Positions 11,366 to 22,397 of a DNA stretch of 64,000 nucleotides are shown piece by piece. Location: assembly GCF_002288925.2 (NCBI RefSeq), contig NW_022098049.1:6773991-6837990 (forward strand). Direction: 5' to 3'. This stretch comes from Delphinapterus leucas. Its lineage: Eukaryota > Chordata > Mammalia > Artiodactyla > Monodontidae. Below the pieces are notes generated by a model. That model worked only from the letters and a program-made list of their open reading frames with translations, was not told where the DNA came from and ran no database searches. Numbering within the stretch: position 1 is the stretch's first letter; each line of letters starts with the position of its first letter. Both the position numbers and the translations under genes were made by a program.

Positions 11366-11380
11366 AAAATCCTATGGGGA
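11366..11380 (+). repeat. Right target-site duplication of the full-length L1
   Basis: Exact copy of 4227-4241 (aaaatcctatgggga), directly after the A-rich tail. Confidence 0.95.
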
Positions 11381-11554
11381 TGATTAGAAGTAAAAAGTGT
11401 CTAACAAGGCTCCTTTGGGGGCCAATAATGAAAAAATATTGAGAAACTCTCCACTAAGCTATCATCCATGTTCCAGTTTCCAGCTCCAAAATATTTACAA
11501 GAGATCTCTGCCCACTTCAGATACTTGGCCATGACCAAAGTCAGAATCCTCTTC

Positions 11555-12115
11555 TACCACCAATATTTATTGAGCAGCAAGTGTCTCAACAGTTATGTGT
11601 CAGACCCTGGATTGTGCTGAGAGGAAAAATAACATTAAACAATACGAAAGCGGTCATGTCAAGTCCTACTAAATCAAACCTTCAATGGCCCCTAAACACA
11701 GTACACAACTGTAAAACCCAAGCACAAGTCCATAAATCACCTACCCCAATCTAATTAGACTAATTTCTCCCCAGTCATATTCTATCTTTGTACCTCCTAT
11801 TACCTGTGATTACAAATCCCTACGTTCCCATGACTTATTCCTTAACAAATGAATGCCACTGAAACTTTTACAAGCCAGCTCAAATATTATCTTCTCAGGA
11901 AAACAAAGTTAATCACTCCTTCCTCTGTGGTCCCAAGCCACTATATAGACACATCCACTGGGTGTTGTGCATTTTTTAAATCACTCTGTTAATTATGTGC
12001 TCACCTGTCTCATAAACAGGGCTCTTTTAAGGCAGAGAGTGTGTGTTATGTTGCCTATTTGAAGCACTGAGCATAATATACAGATTGCTGATGGATAAAT
12101 TAATCAATGAGTGAA
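11555..12115. repeat. L2 LINE fragments
   Basis: 11555-11640 reads like the reverse of an L2 tail ('atatttattgagcagcaagtgt'). 11650-12115 reads like the forward L2 3' end ('cagctcaaatattatcttctcag', then 'aggcagagagtgtgtgttatg', 'gagcataatatacagattgctg'). Both are heavily diverged. Confidence 0.6.
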
Positions 12116-12299
12116 AGTATAAGAAGAGGGGGTTATTATTTTTTGATTTAGAGGACATCAGATTTTCTGGAGGAGGGAGCATTTGGATTTGAGTGTAAAA
12201 CTGTCTTAACTTCCAAAATATGCCATTAAAAATGATTCCGAAATCCCCTCTGGGTCATCAAACTAATACTTACGGTAAAAAAATTCAGAAATTACAGAC

Positions 12300-12860
12300 A
12301 TATTCAGTGAAGCTGGGAAGAAAATCAACTCTTCTCTCTACGCAGAAGCAACCATCATTAATATTTTAGACATGTTTTCTTTTAGCCTTTTACTAAGCAT
12401 TTTTCTCTTTATAATTGAGATACTATAATTTTATAATCTACTTTCCTTACTTAATGCTATATCGTAAGTATTTTCATCAACAAGCATTATAAATATAATT
12501 ACTAATGATTGCATTCTATTCCTTCACATACATATATACCATGATTTACATACTCATTTTCATAGTACTGGATTTTTAGGTGGTTTCCAGTTTCTTGCTC
12601 TCATAAATAATGCACATATTTGTTCATAAATATTTATTACCATTTCTGATTATCTCCTTGAGATGCATTCCTAGAAATAGAAATAGTGGGTAAAATGGTG
12701 TTAGAATGTGAAGGCTTTTGAGAAATAATGCCCAAGCATTTCATAGAAAGTTGGTAGCAATTTATGCTCCCACCAGCAATGTGAGAGGTTTATGTTCGAT
12801 AGCATCTTGGCAAGCACTCGATAATACCAGCATTATTATTAAATTATCTTTATCTTCTCT
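12300..12860 (-). mobile_element. Old LINE-1 3' fragment (L1M type)
   Basis: On the plus strand this reads as the reverse of L1 ORF2 C-terminus and 3' UTR: 'tgcattctattccttcaca', 'gtggtttccagtttcttgct', 'ataaataatgcacatattt', 'tgctcccaccagcaatgtgaga'. No frame survives. A chance 139-codon frame starts inside it at 12718. Confidence 0.7.
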
Positions 12861-13194
12861 TTCCTTTTTCACTGAAACAAATCTGTCATTAGTCCCAGCT
12901 GTTTCTTATTGTAAAATGCTGCTACATTTCTCCCCTTCCTTTCGATTTTCAAGTTGCTGTCCTAAACCAGATTCTCAATTATTTTACACATACGAATATG
13001 CCAAAATCTCTCACTCAAGTGTACCCCCCTCATATCGATGCTGTTACTATATAACTTCAGAGTTAACGTCAACCTACTCTAAGTCCCTTTGCCTAGATAG
13101 TCAGCATCGCATAAACTCAAGTTCAATTGTGCTTTGAATGATCCAAATGAATTACGTTTGTTTTCTCAGGCCAAGAACCACTCATATAACGATT

Positions 13195-13487
13195 GTTTCA
13201 GCCAACATCTGATGAGCACATATTATGTGCCAGACACTATACTAAGACCAGAGCTACAAGGAGAAGAGGCACAGTCAAAGCATCTGAAGATCAAGCGGAG
13301 TAGAAGAAGAGTCAGTAAATAGACAGTAATAATACAGACCGATAGAGGCTTCGGGAGGAAGAATCAGTGGCAGAAAGGAGGGGAAACTATTATCATCTAG
13401 GGAGGCCTGGAAAGACTTTATGGAGAAAGCAACATCTAGGCACAAAACCTATGGTTGCAGGTAAGAATTTAGTGAGGCAAAGCCATT
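13195..13487 (-). repeat. L2 fragment, left part (split by an MLT1 LTR)
   Basis: 'gatgagcacatattatgtgc' with 'cagacactatactaagacca' is the reversed L2 tail. The following 'ggaggcctggaaagacttta' type sequence is reversed L2 body. The L2 text resumes at 13851. Confidence 0.6.
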
Positions 13488-13850
13488 TGTTATGGACTTC
13501 ATACTTGTGCCCACCCCCCAATTCTTATCTTGAAATCCTAGACCTCAATGTGATAGAATTAGGAGGCAGGGCCTTTGAGAGGTCCTAAGGTCACAAGGAT
13601 GGAACTCTTATGAATGGGATTAGTGCCCAGAGATAGGAGAGTGGGCTTCTTAGTTCTCTCTCTCTGCCATGTGAGGACACAGCAAGAAAGGTGCCTTCTG
13701 TAAACCAGGAAGAGGGCCCTCACCAAGAACCCAATCATGCTGTCACCTGAACGTGAGTATTCCAGCCTCCTGACTATGAGAAATAAATGATTGTTAATAA
13801 AGCCACTCAGTTTATGGTATTCTGTTATAGCAGCCAGAACTACTAAGATA
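13488..13850 (+). mobile_element. MLT1 solo LTR (ERVL-MaLR relic)
   Basis: It has the MLT1 landmarks in order: 'ttgtgcccaccccccaattc', 'ttaggaggcagggcctttga', 'gaatgggattagtgcccaga', 'ccatgtgaggacacagcaag', 'accaggaagagggccctcac', 'gagaaataaatgattgttaa' with its AATAAA, and 'tatagcagccagaactacta' at the end. It is an old non-coding LTR of a mammalian endogenous retroelement. No internal region is seen. Confidence 0.88.
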
Positions 13851-13935
13851 CCATTCCAGACAGAAGCACAAGCAGGTGTAAAGACACAGAGGTAAGAGAG
13901 GGGGAATGCGAAAAGACAAGCCATAGAGTGACAAA
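13851..13935 (-). repeat. L2 fragment, right part
   Basis: 'caagcaggtgtaaagacaca' and following text fit reversed L2 and continue the fragment that ends at 13487. The MLT1 therefore landed inside an existing L2. Confidence 0.5.
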
Positions 13936-14640
13936 AAGCATTTGCACAACATCTACTTTATAAATGACTTGTAGACAAAGAACATTAGGTAAAAAGTAAG
14001 GAAAAACTGTATAAAGTATGGACTTTACCTAAATAATAATGGGTCAGTACTGGCTTCTTAATTATAACAAATGTATCATACTAATGGAAGATGTAATTAA
14101 AGACCCAAATGTGAAAAGTATACTTTTAAAATTTTGTAAGAAAACACAGGATAATTCCTATATGAAATTGGGAGAGGAAAGGATTTCCTGAACAAGACAT
14201 TTAAAATACAAGTCATAAAAGAAAACACTGATAAAATTACTACATCAAAATTTTAAAATTTTGAATGAGAAATCACCATAAACAAATGTTAACACAAGCT
14301 AAACACTGACTGATAATATTTGAAACCTATAAAACAAATAAAGGATTAGGTTTCAAAATATTTAAAGAATCCCCTTAAGCCCACTAGAAATGAACAAAAA
14401 TGTTCACTTTTTCAATAAATTAGGATAAAGTGTTTGTTTAATAAATAAAAGATTATAAAGTCCCTAGTATTATTCCCCTCAGGAAAGTCATATTCAAATT
14501 CGACCCTTATTTTTAACAAAAATAATCCTGTTACAAACTTTATTCTACAATTTATTCTACAATTCTGTTTTTCTTTTAAATAAAATTATTTTTTTGAAAA
14601 AGAAAGACAAGAACAAACAAATCAACAGAAAAATAGCAAA
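13936..14640. other. AT-rich sequence with possible old L1
   Basis: 'gaggaaaggatttcctgaac' and 'aaattactacatcaaaattt' recall an ORF2 portion of an old L1 on the plus strand, but the match is weak. No coding frame is present. Confidence 0.35.
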
Positions 14641-14644
14641 GAAT

Positions 14645-15045
14645 GTTGTAATGGTTTAATTTTATGTCTTAACTTGGCTAGATTATAGTTCCCAGTTAAA
14701 TGCCAGTCTAACTGCTGTTGTGAAGGCATTTTTTAGATGTGATTAATGTTTAAATCAGTAAACCTTGAGTAAAGCAGATGACCCTCCATGGTGTGGGTGG
14801 GCCTCATCCAATCAACTGAAGGTTTAACAGCAAAGACTGAGTTTTATCAAGGAAGAAAGAATTCTGCCTCCAGATTGCTACATAGAAATTCTCCCTCAGT
14901 TTCTAACCTTTGAATTTAAGACTGAAAGATCATTTCGTACCTGACTCTCCAGCCTGCCAGCTTGCTGTATGGATTTCAGATTTGTCAGTCCCTACAATCA
15001 CACGAGCCAATTCCTTAAAATATCTACCTTGATCCATCAATCAAT
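14645..15045 (+). mobile_element. LTR-like mammalian repeat
   Basis: The order 'tttatgtcttaacttggcta', 'gatgtgattaatgtttaaat', 'ggtgtgggtgggcctcatcc', 'ccagcctgccagcttgctgt', 'gagccaattccttaaaatat' is that of a common old LTR-type repeat in placental mammals. I am unsure of the family name (ERVL/MaLR-like). Confidence 0.6.
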
Positions 15046-15049
15046 AGAA

Positions 15050-15150
15050 CATATGTATATTCCTACATTATATATATTATAATGTTATGATACACATATA
15101 TTATAATATATATTTATATATGTAAGGGTATACATATATATTTCTATAAA
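15050..15150. repeat. AT-rich simple sequence
   Basis: Interrupted TA/TATA runs adjoin the 3' end of the LTR-like repeat, a common place for TA microsatellites in this repeat. Confidence 0.8.
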
Positions 15151-15154
15151 GATA

Positions 15155-15790
15155 AACAATTTGGTCAGGCTAGAAATGTATATGTTGATAATTCAGGCAT
15201 TCCACATTTAGGGATATAATCTAGAGAAATTCTAAGACAGCAACTAAAGGAGATACACAGAAAATTGTTCACTGTAGCACCGTTTGTACCAACAAAAAGA
15301 AAAAAGGAGAGGAAAAAAAGACAACCTAAAAGTCCATCAACAAAGGAACATATACACTGTGGCTTTTCAGATAGAATACAATAGCTATTACAAAGGGAAC
15401 CATGGATCTGTATGTAACAGCAGAAACAATAAAAGATAAAAGAATACAAGTGGTGTATATGTCATATGTGTCATATGTGTATATTTTTAATACATAGAAT
15501 TTCAAATGCCGTGTGTAAATACCTGCATGTATAATAAATAGTTTTAAAAGCATAAAGTGGAAGAATGAACAACTGCGTGGCTTCTTGCCTCTGATGAAGG
15601 AAGGAAGAAAAGGAAAGGAAACAAAGAGAATTTGAATGGAATTTCAACTAAATTTATATTCTTCTTTGTCAAAGTCTGAAGCATGTATAAAAATGTTAAG
15701 ATTTGTTAATAATGGGATGAGAAGTACACAAATATTTGTCATAGACACTATAATTTTCTGTATATTCAAATCTTTTATAATTAAAAAGTA
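15155..15790 (+). mobile_element. Old LINE-1 3' fragment
   Basis: 'ataatctagagaaattctaa', 'gtagcaccgtttgtaccaac', 'aaagtccatcaacaaaggaa' and 'atagaatacaatagctatta' follow the C-terminal region of ancient L1 ORF2. 'ttttaaaagcataaagtgga' and later text are 3' UTR-like. Frames are lost. Confidence 0.65.
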
Positions 15791-15799
15791 ATTTTAGTA

Positions 15800-16670
15800 C
15801 TCCAGTGAGAGAGGAAGGTGGCATGGGGTAGTGCAACATTAATCGAAAAGCGGACAGGAATGGCCAGCCAACCGGCCATACTGACCTTAACACAGAAGGC
15901 AAGAGAGAGGGAGCAGTGAGATTGTGTGTCCTGCATTTCTGGTTCAGGTGAGTATACAGGAGGAGGTACCATTCACTGAGAGAGGATTGGAGGAGGTGAA
16001 GTGAGCTTGAAGTGATGAGAATCTTCTATGGTACTGGTCATAATGTGACGTACGTTACAGACACTCACTAAGACTTGCTACTTCAAAAACCACCCACATC
16101 CTCCTTCTTTCTAGGTATTTGGGAATATTCGGTCTATGTACTCATCACAGGCCAAGTCAACTAGGTAAATAAGAACAGGGGAAGCATTCTCACATAATCT
16201 AACACAGATATACAGACAAAAGGTTCCAAGTGAATCTTATTCTGAACTTTAACAACACCCAGGAGAACACAGCTATTACATTTCAAGTGGCAGAATATGG
16301 CTCCCCTTTTTAAAAAATCAATAGATTCTCTGGAGGAAAGCAGTACATGACTTCCTTTTCAGAATTTTATCAGTAGCTTTCCCGCTATACAGGCACAGTC
16401 TATAAAACCATAGCCGAAGATAATATGGCTAAAAACGAAGTCAACAGTAATACAGAACAACAGCTTTTCTCATACTTGACACGTTTGAGACATTTGCCAT
16501 CTGTTGTTAGAACTCCCTTCAAATCAAACCCAGCTGCCATAGAGCCTCAGTGACCAAAATGACCTCTCCCTTGGGCCTCACCTTGTTTCTCTTTATCCAC
16601 TGCTAGGTGCCAACCAGAAATAATTAACACGACATTTATCATAACAGGTTGTAATTATTTGCTTTCATGC
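15800..16670. other. No recognised feature
   Basis: About 870 bases of mixed composition. No convincing coding frame or named repeat. Confidence 0.45.
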
Positions 16671-16674
16671 CCTT

Positions 16675-16871
16675 TTTTTAACTTTTTATTTTATACTGGA
16701 GTGTAGTTGATTAACAGTGTTGTGTCGGTTTCAGGTGTACAGCAGAGTAATTCAGTTATACATGTACATATGTCAATTCTTTTTCAAATCCTTTTCCCAT
16801 TTAGGTGGTCACATAATATTGAGCAGAGTTCCCTGTGCTATACAGTAGGCCCTTGTTGGTTATCCATTTTT
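16675..16871 (-). mobile_element. LINE-1 3' UTR fragment
   Basis: 'tatactggagtgtagttgat', 'gtttcaggtgtacagcagag' and 'gagttccctgtgctatacag' are the reverse of an artiodactyl/cetacean-type L1 3' end. The reversed 3' end of the young L1 is visibly related. It is cut off on the right by the SINE at 16872. Confidence 0.8.
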
Positions 16872-17298
16872 TTTGTTTTTATTTGTTTGCTTATTTATTT
16901 ATTTATTTTTGGCCACGTCGGGTCTTCGTTGCTGCGTGCGGGCTTTCTCTAGTTGTGGCAAGCAGGGCTATTCTTCGTTGTGGTGTGCGGGCTTCTCATT
17001 GCGGTGGCTTCTCTTGTTGCAGAGCACGGACTCTAGGCACGCGGACTTCAGTAGTTGCAGCACACAGGCTTCAGTAGTGGCAGCGCATGGGCTCAGTAGT
17101 TGTGGCACGCGGGCTCAGTAGTTGCGGCTTGCGGGCTCTAGAGTGTGGGCTCAGCAGTTGCGGTGCGTCGGCTCAGTAGTTGTGGCACATGGGCTTAGTT
17201 GCTCCGCGGCATGTGGGATCTTCCCGGACCAGGGATCGAACCCGTGTCCCCTGCTTTGGCAGGCAGATTCTTAACCACTGGACTACCAGGGAAGTCCA
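16872..17298 (-). mobile_element. Long CHR-type SINE with internal tandem units
   Basis: The minus strand starts ggacttccctggtagtccag, a tRNA-derived head with a box B (ggttcgatcc reversed near 17233-17242). It then carries about eight ~22-base units (17046-17217, for example ctcagtagttgtggcacgcg) and ends in a T-rich/A-tail stretch at 16872-16910. Direct repeats gttatccattttt at 16859-16871 and 17299-17311 are exact target duplications. At ~427 bases it is about twice the length of the common CHR copies here, because of the internal units. Confidence 0.92.
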
Positions 17299-17311
17299 GT
17301 TATCCATTTTT

Positions 17312-18160
17312 AATGAATCATTAGACTACTCGGGAACAAGAGGCAATGCTGGATTAAGGGGCTGACCAACCAGGCAGCTACTTGGGATCTGTAAACTATA
17401 AGGAATTTTAAAACAAAGCTGGAACAAATCAGAAATATGGAACCCAATGGATTATATTTGTTCACTCAATTCTTATATAACAAGCAAAAGGGAAACTGGC
17501 CCACTGCCTTGGAGGGAGATGACACACCTGAGCAGAAATACCTGAGACTGATGCCTCAGCAGCCTCAGTCTCTGTCTCTTGCACAGTTTATTGCAGACAT
17601 GTGTAAATTGCAGTGTGCAGCTCTGGCCTCACCACTAACCCCATGGCCAGCCAGGTGAGCACTATCTGGTGTCAGCAAAATCAACTACAATCCCCAAACC
17701 AAGCAATGCACAGCTTCATTCTATTGACTAAGACTCGTGTCTTTATCAGAGTGTCTACCATGTAAACACTTTAAATATGACAACCAAGAAGTTGCCTGGC
17801 CCAGAAAATTACAATCCCAAAAACATTTCACATAAGTAAAAATATTTTACATCCAGACATTTAAGTCTCTTATATTAACATAAAATGTTATAAAAGTTTT
17901 GTCTATAGAAAGTAAGTTTCTCCCCACCCTACTAAGTAAACATTTTTAAAAATTTAAAAATGTCTTTTGAAGGAGGTTCAAGTTATTGCCTACATGAGTC
18001 CTTTCCACTTCTCAGTCTAGCCATATGTGAGACCACGTGTGCGGTCCTAACCTTCACTCCTAACACTGAGCACAGTGCCTGATACCTAGAAGGTATCCGA
18101 GAGGGATTTGATGAATGAGTTAATAAAACAATCAATATTCAGTATCTGTTCACCCTTCAG
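17312..18160. other. No recognised feature
   Basis: Single-copy-looking sequence. The open frames are short and look like chance. Confidence 0.45.
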
Positions 18161-18178
18161 TGTTAGAATATCCACTAG

Positions 18179-18370
18179 CAGGACTTCCCTGGTGGTCCAG
18201 TGGCTAAGACTCTGCGCTCCCACTGCAGGGGTTCGATCCCTGGTCTGGGAACTAGATCCCACATGCCGCAACTAAGAGTTTGCATGCCAAAACTATAAAA
18301 AAAAGATCTCACATCCCACAACGAAGACCCGGCGCAGACAAATAAATAAGTGCTTTTTTTTAAAAAAAAG
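18179..18370 (+). mobile_element. CHR-type SINE
   Basis: It starts ggacttccctggtggtccag with box B at 'ggttcgatccc' (18230-18240) and ends in an A-rich tail. Near-identical flanks gaatatccactag (18166-18178) and gaatatccaccag (18371-18383) are the target duplication with one mismatch. The 3' part (cccacaacgaagacccggcg) differs from the gcgg-rich copies elsewhere, so it is probably an older subfamily. Confidence 0.9.
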
Positions 18371-18559
18371 GAATATCCACCAGTTCCTGTTATAGCCCGT
18401 ATTATTGTAGCACAACTCTGATTGCTAAAATCTTCTAAAAATTAAATACCTATTGGTCTTCTTGACTCTCCCAGTCATGGACATATTCTGGTCTATTTTA
18501 TGGACAGATATCATTACAAAGCATGGAACTCAATCATGAGTCCTAACTCAGGAAACATA

Positions 18560-18655
18560 GAGATAACATTGTTTAACTATGTTATGTTAACTTACGTTAG
18601 TTAACTAACTAACAAAACTAACTTATGTTAGTTATGTTTTAACTTGATAACATTT
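18560..18655. repeat. Degenerate TTAGTTAAC-type tandem repeat
   Basis: Repeated blocks such as ttagttaactaactaac and acttatgttagttatg occur in both orientations, giving a locally self-complementary region. Confidence 0.6.
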
Positions 18656-18859
18656 GAATTGTGAGCACACTAGCTGACCTTCCTTATTGCCTTGGCCTTG
18701 ACCTTTGCACACACATATTTGGTGGCGAGGGGGAGGAAAATATGCAGGTGTTTTCCGGTCAGACCTACTATTTGAGAAAGAAGAGTTTCTTAGAAAGTAG
18801 TGGGAGGAGAACACAAAATCAACACTCCTCTTATTCCATATACAGCAGGGAAGATAAAG

Positions 18860-19060
18860 AACACTAACACTGAGGGAACACCTATTATATGCCAGCTGCT
18901 GTACCCCCTCACCTCACTGAATTCTGAACTACTCTTGAGCCACATACTATTGGCTCCATTTGAAAGGGGAGCCATTAGGACTCAGAGAAATTGAGAATTT
19001 TATTAAAGTCAGACAAAGAGAGAGTAGGGTGCCCAGCATCTGAATCCAGGTCTGCCTGGA
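18860..19060 (-). repeat. MIR fragment
   Basis: 'cacctattatatgccagctg' ... 'actcagagaaattgagaatt' ... 'catctgaatccaggtctgcc' is a reversed MIR. Confidence 0.6.
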
Positions 19061-19064
19061 ACCT

Positions 19065-19680
19065 TGCCCACCTATGATGTTTGCTGGATCCAATGTGATT
19101 GGTATCAATGTGTGTTATTCAACCTGACACCCAACTCACTTACCCACACTACACCCTGAGAAGGCAGGCAAGAGGTATGCTTTAAATTATTTCCGTAATG
19201 AGATTTGAAAGTCAGAGGAATTAGAGAGAAGACCATCAACAGATTTCAGGGAGATTGTCCAATACTACATATCTGTGCCAGGTTATAGAGGCGAGTGGTG
19301 GCTTTCAATCCCAACATGTCTATAAAAAAGACACGAAGTGCCAACTACTATCTAAATTATTATTAAATCTATTACTTAAAGGGGCTTTGCTGTGGCACTG
19401 ATCCTCAGGAAAAGAGATCACCAACGGGATGACATTTTCTTAAAGTCTTTGGTGATTTACATATGCCTCCCTAAGGGGCCTGCCTCTTGACAGCCTTTGA
19501 GAATCACTGAAAGGGAAGTAAGAAGGTTGTTTTATCATTTTGTTTTATTGTTGATGTCACTGTTGTTGTCTCCCTGAGAAGAAAGATCAACCGGGTTAAA
19601 TCATATCACAGAAATGAAATGAATGATCTACTTTTAAACTCATTCCACTCACTGTATTTCCTATACATAATGCTGTATCT
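19065..19680. other. No recognised feature
   Basis: No coding frame or nameable repeat. Confidence 0.4.
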
Positions 19681-19689
19681 AATACTATT

Positions 19690-19855
19690 ACACCCTGTCC
19701 TACTCAAAGTGAGGGCCATTGGTGAGCTGCAACAGCTGGAGCTTGTTAGAATTGCAGACTCTCAGACCCCACCCCTTCCTATTGGTGCAGAGCTTGCGTT
19801 TTAACCAGATCCACAGGGGATTCTTAAACATTTCGGCTTTTGAGAAGTCCTCAAA
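19690..19855 (+). mobile_element. MER5-like hAT-Charlie MITE
   Basis: 'ctcaaagtgagggccattgg', 'gcttgttagaattgcagact', 'cagaccccaccccttcctat', 'ttgcgttttaaccagatcca' and the closing 'ttttgagaagtcc' follow the MER5 consensus order. It is a non-autonomous DNA transposon with no coding capacity. Confidence 0.75.
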
Positions 19856-20004
19856 AGGGCTTGTAGTGTGTAGTGGTCCACACTACACCTAAATACTCCC
19901 CCATCCCTCCCCATTAGTCTCAAGTGAGCATCCCTCGTATGTATTCCCACAGCAATTCACAAGCCCCTCATCACACGTGTAGGGCACTGTTTTGAAACCG
20001 TATG

Positions 20005-20250
20005 ATTAAAGATCTCCCTTTCTTGCCTAGATGTAAGCTCTATCAAGACAAAATCAGTGCCTTCCATGCTCACCACTACGATTGTTGGCACCTAACAATG
20101 CCTGGCACAGAAAGTTTCAGTAAATATTTAGGAATCCCACAGGAGTGTGAGCTTCTCAAGGTCAAGAACCACATTATAAGTATTTGTGCACCTTTAAAAC
20201 CTACAACGTTCTGGCATATAATAAATGCTCAATTTGTGTTGATCTCCTGA
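20005..20250 (+). repeat. L2 3' end
   Basis: 'tagatgtaagctctatcaag' ... 'caatgcctggcacagaaagt' ... 'aataaatgctcaatttgtgt' is an L2 tail. The unit appears to be present twice in succession. Confidence 0.7.
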
Positions 20251-20399
20251 ATATGTGCCTGATGCATCCCAGAAAATGGAATGGACTGAAAGCGCCCGTT
20301 GTGTTAAATGGCACATTTGTCAAGCCTTCTCTGACGTCTTCCTGTCCTGATTAAGTGCCAATTTCCCTGTGTCTTTACATCTTGTTGCTTATTAATAAT

Positions 20400-20660
20400 A
20401 ACAGCAATAAACACTTGAATAGTTCTTCTCAGTCTGTAAAGTAACTTTATCTTCACCATTTCATTAATTCTTAGATTGACACAAAGAAATAGTGTTCTTG
20501 ATACTTAAGCTGTGAAGTTCCACTAACACCTTGATAGTTAAAGAGTCAGATTCAAAAAGTGTGTGTGATTTTCCCAATGTCACAAAGCTGCTCGGTGAGA
20601 GGGTCTGGATGTGTCTTAGGTCTTCTGGTCCTGTGCTCTCTCCCACTCTGCTACCCTGAC
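20400..20660. repeat. MIR/L2-related fragment
   Basis: 'tcaccatttcattaattctt' and 'ttcccaatgtcacaaagctg' resemble the core shared by reversed MIR elements. It is diverged and the boundaries are rough. Confidence 0.45.
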
Positions 20661-20922
20661 TATTGTAATCAGATGGAATCTGCTCTTTCAGGAAAGTTAC
20701 TCAGATATTTGCTGAGACATGGTTTTAGTTTATGTCTTTGTTATAACTATTTCATCCAGCTATGCATACTGTCATTATTTAAAAGAAATGCATCTGTTTG
20801 GTTTGCAGGAAGTGCCTTCTTCAGCTAGGCATTCATTTATTTATTCAATCATTCATTTATCCGACAACTTGTCATTGACTTCTCTGGACAGTGCCAGCCC
20901 AAGAGTGATCATTCAATATTTG

Positions 20923-21157
20923 GGTTTTGTTTGTTTTTTGTTTGTCTGATTTTAACTGTTTGTTTGTTTTGGCTGTGCCGGGTCTTCATTACGGCATGCG
21001 GGATCTTTAGCTGCGGCGACGCAGACCTCTTAGTTGCGGCATGCGCACTCCTAGTTGCAGCATGCATGTGGGATCTAGTTCCCCGACCAGGGATCGAACA
21101 CAGGCCTCCTGCATTGGGAGCGTGGAGTCTTACCCACTGGACCACCAGGGAAGTCCC
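20923..21157 (-). mobile_element. CHR-type SINE
   Basis: The minus strand begins gggacttccctggtggtcca, and box B is at ggatcgaac (reverse, near 21091). The element ends in T/G-rich sequence that represents its tail. The flanks tcaatatttg at 20913-20922 and 21158-21167 are exact 10-base target duplications. Confidence 0.9.
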
Positions 21158-21244
21158 TCAATATTTGTTTAACTGAACTGATTAGCTTCCTTTGATCAAT
21201 AGTGACGATTTGGGTCTCTGAGATCCACTGATAAAATAACCACA

Positions 21245-21370
21245 CTGCTAACTGAAAACTATAAAGTCATCGAACATTAGAGCTGGCAGATGCCTTCAGA
21301 GATTACCTCCTCTAACCCGCACTTCTGGCAGATGAAGAGGCTGCGCATCAGAGAGGAAGAGTGACGTGCC
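21245..21370. repeat. Ancient MIR-core-like repeat
   Basis: 'cattagagctggcagatgcc', 'gattacctcctctaacccgc' and 'gaagaggctgcgcatcagag' follow a common mammal-wide pattern that ends in a MIR core. Confidence 0.5.
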
Positions 21371-21374
21371 TGAC

Positions 21375-22360
21375 TTCACATTACAAAATGTTTTATGTAG
21401 CTTTTCCTGTAGGGACCTGAATTATCTGTCTGATATGCTCGCACTGATCACAAGCCAGGTTGTTGACAGATCCCCACTTAACTTGGGCGTAGAATCAAAT
21501 AATTTAAAAATACCCCAAAGCCCCCATATAATAGTTAGATGCCTTCTAAAGCTTGCAGCTGACAATGTACTCATATTGCTGATCCTGAGAGCAATTTGGA
21601 ATGACTGGGACGGACCGCCACATATAAATATTCATGATACAAACTCATCAAGCCTTGAACAAGAACATATGTGAATAATTAACAAGGTGGTGATTTGTAG
21701 TATCATGGTAATAGATAACCTGGCTCCTAATAAGAGGCTAACTGAAGCTGTTGTTCCTTTTACAAGGCAACAAGAAATTCAAGACAGTAAATTGTAGAGT
21801 TTGTTATCACTTTAGTAATATAGTTTTGGAAGTTGAATCCTCAAGAAACAGTTTTTCTTCTAAAGTAGTTACTCATTACTGCTAGAGCTGTATTTAACAT
21901 AATACATTCTAAGCTTTTAGAGAAAGTGACACAAAGGCATAATTATGCAGTGTATTCACTAATTTCTGTTATTAGTATTGTTCTTTTCCTTCTCTTCCAC
22001 AGTATATCTAAGAAAAAGTAACACTGACTCTTTTTGCCGTTTGATTCAGGGTTACTTTCAGCTTGCCTCTGTGATTTCACCTGACATCTTCATTTTAATC
22101 TTCCATCTGTAGGATGTGATCTGTGCAGCAAAGGGAAGAGAAGGACTTAGTATTTCTCCCCCAACTGCTTTTCCTTAAGAACAAAAATTCCCTCCATCTT
22201 TTTCACCTTACAAAGAAGAAAATCTGAGAAACAGTTTCACGTGCATCCTAGAAAGGTATGGTCCAGTATCTATCTCTATCTCCCTCCGCCCTTCTCAGAA
22301 AAAAGAAAAGGCTACTTTTTTCTCTTAGTCATCAAAGTGATGACTTTGGAAAGACTTTTG
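21375..22360. other. No recognised feature
   Basis: About 1 kb. The longest open frame (21366-21674 plus strand, 102 codons) has no family signature and I treat it as chance. Confidence 0.4.
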
Positions 22361-22365
22361 AAACC

Positions 22366-22397
22366 ATCAACTTTTAAAGCTATCAACTTTTAAAGCT
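22366..22397. repeat. 16-base tandem duplication
   Basis: atcaacttttaaagct occurs twice back to back. Confidence 0.85.

Noticed and set aside
12718..13137. 139-codon plus-strand open frame
   Set aside because: It begins inside an old reversed L1 and runs into L2-like sequence. Composition fits chance.
17046..17217. Regularly spaced units resembling a CRISPR-like or minisatellite array
   Set aside because: The units are adjacent with no unique spacers and lie wholly inside a SINE flanked by target duplications.
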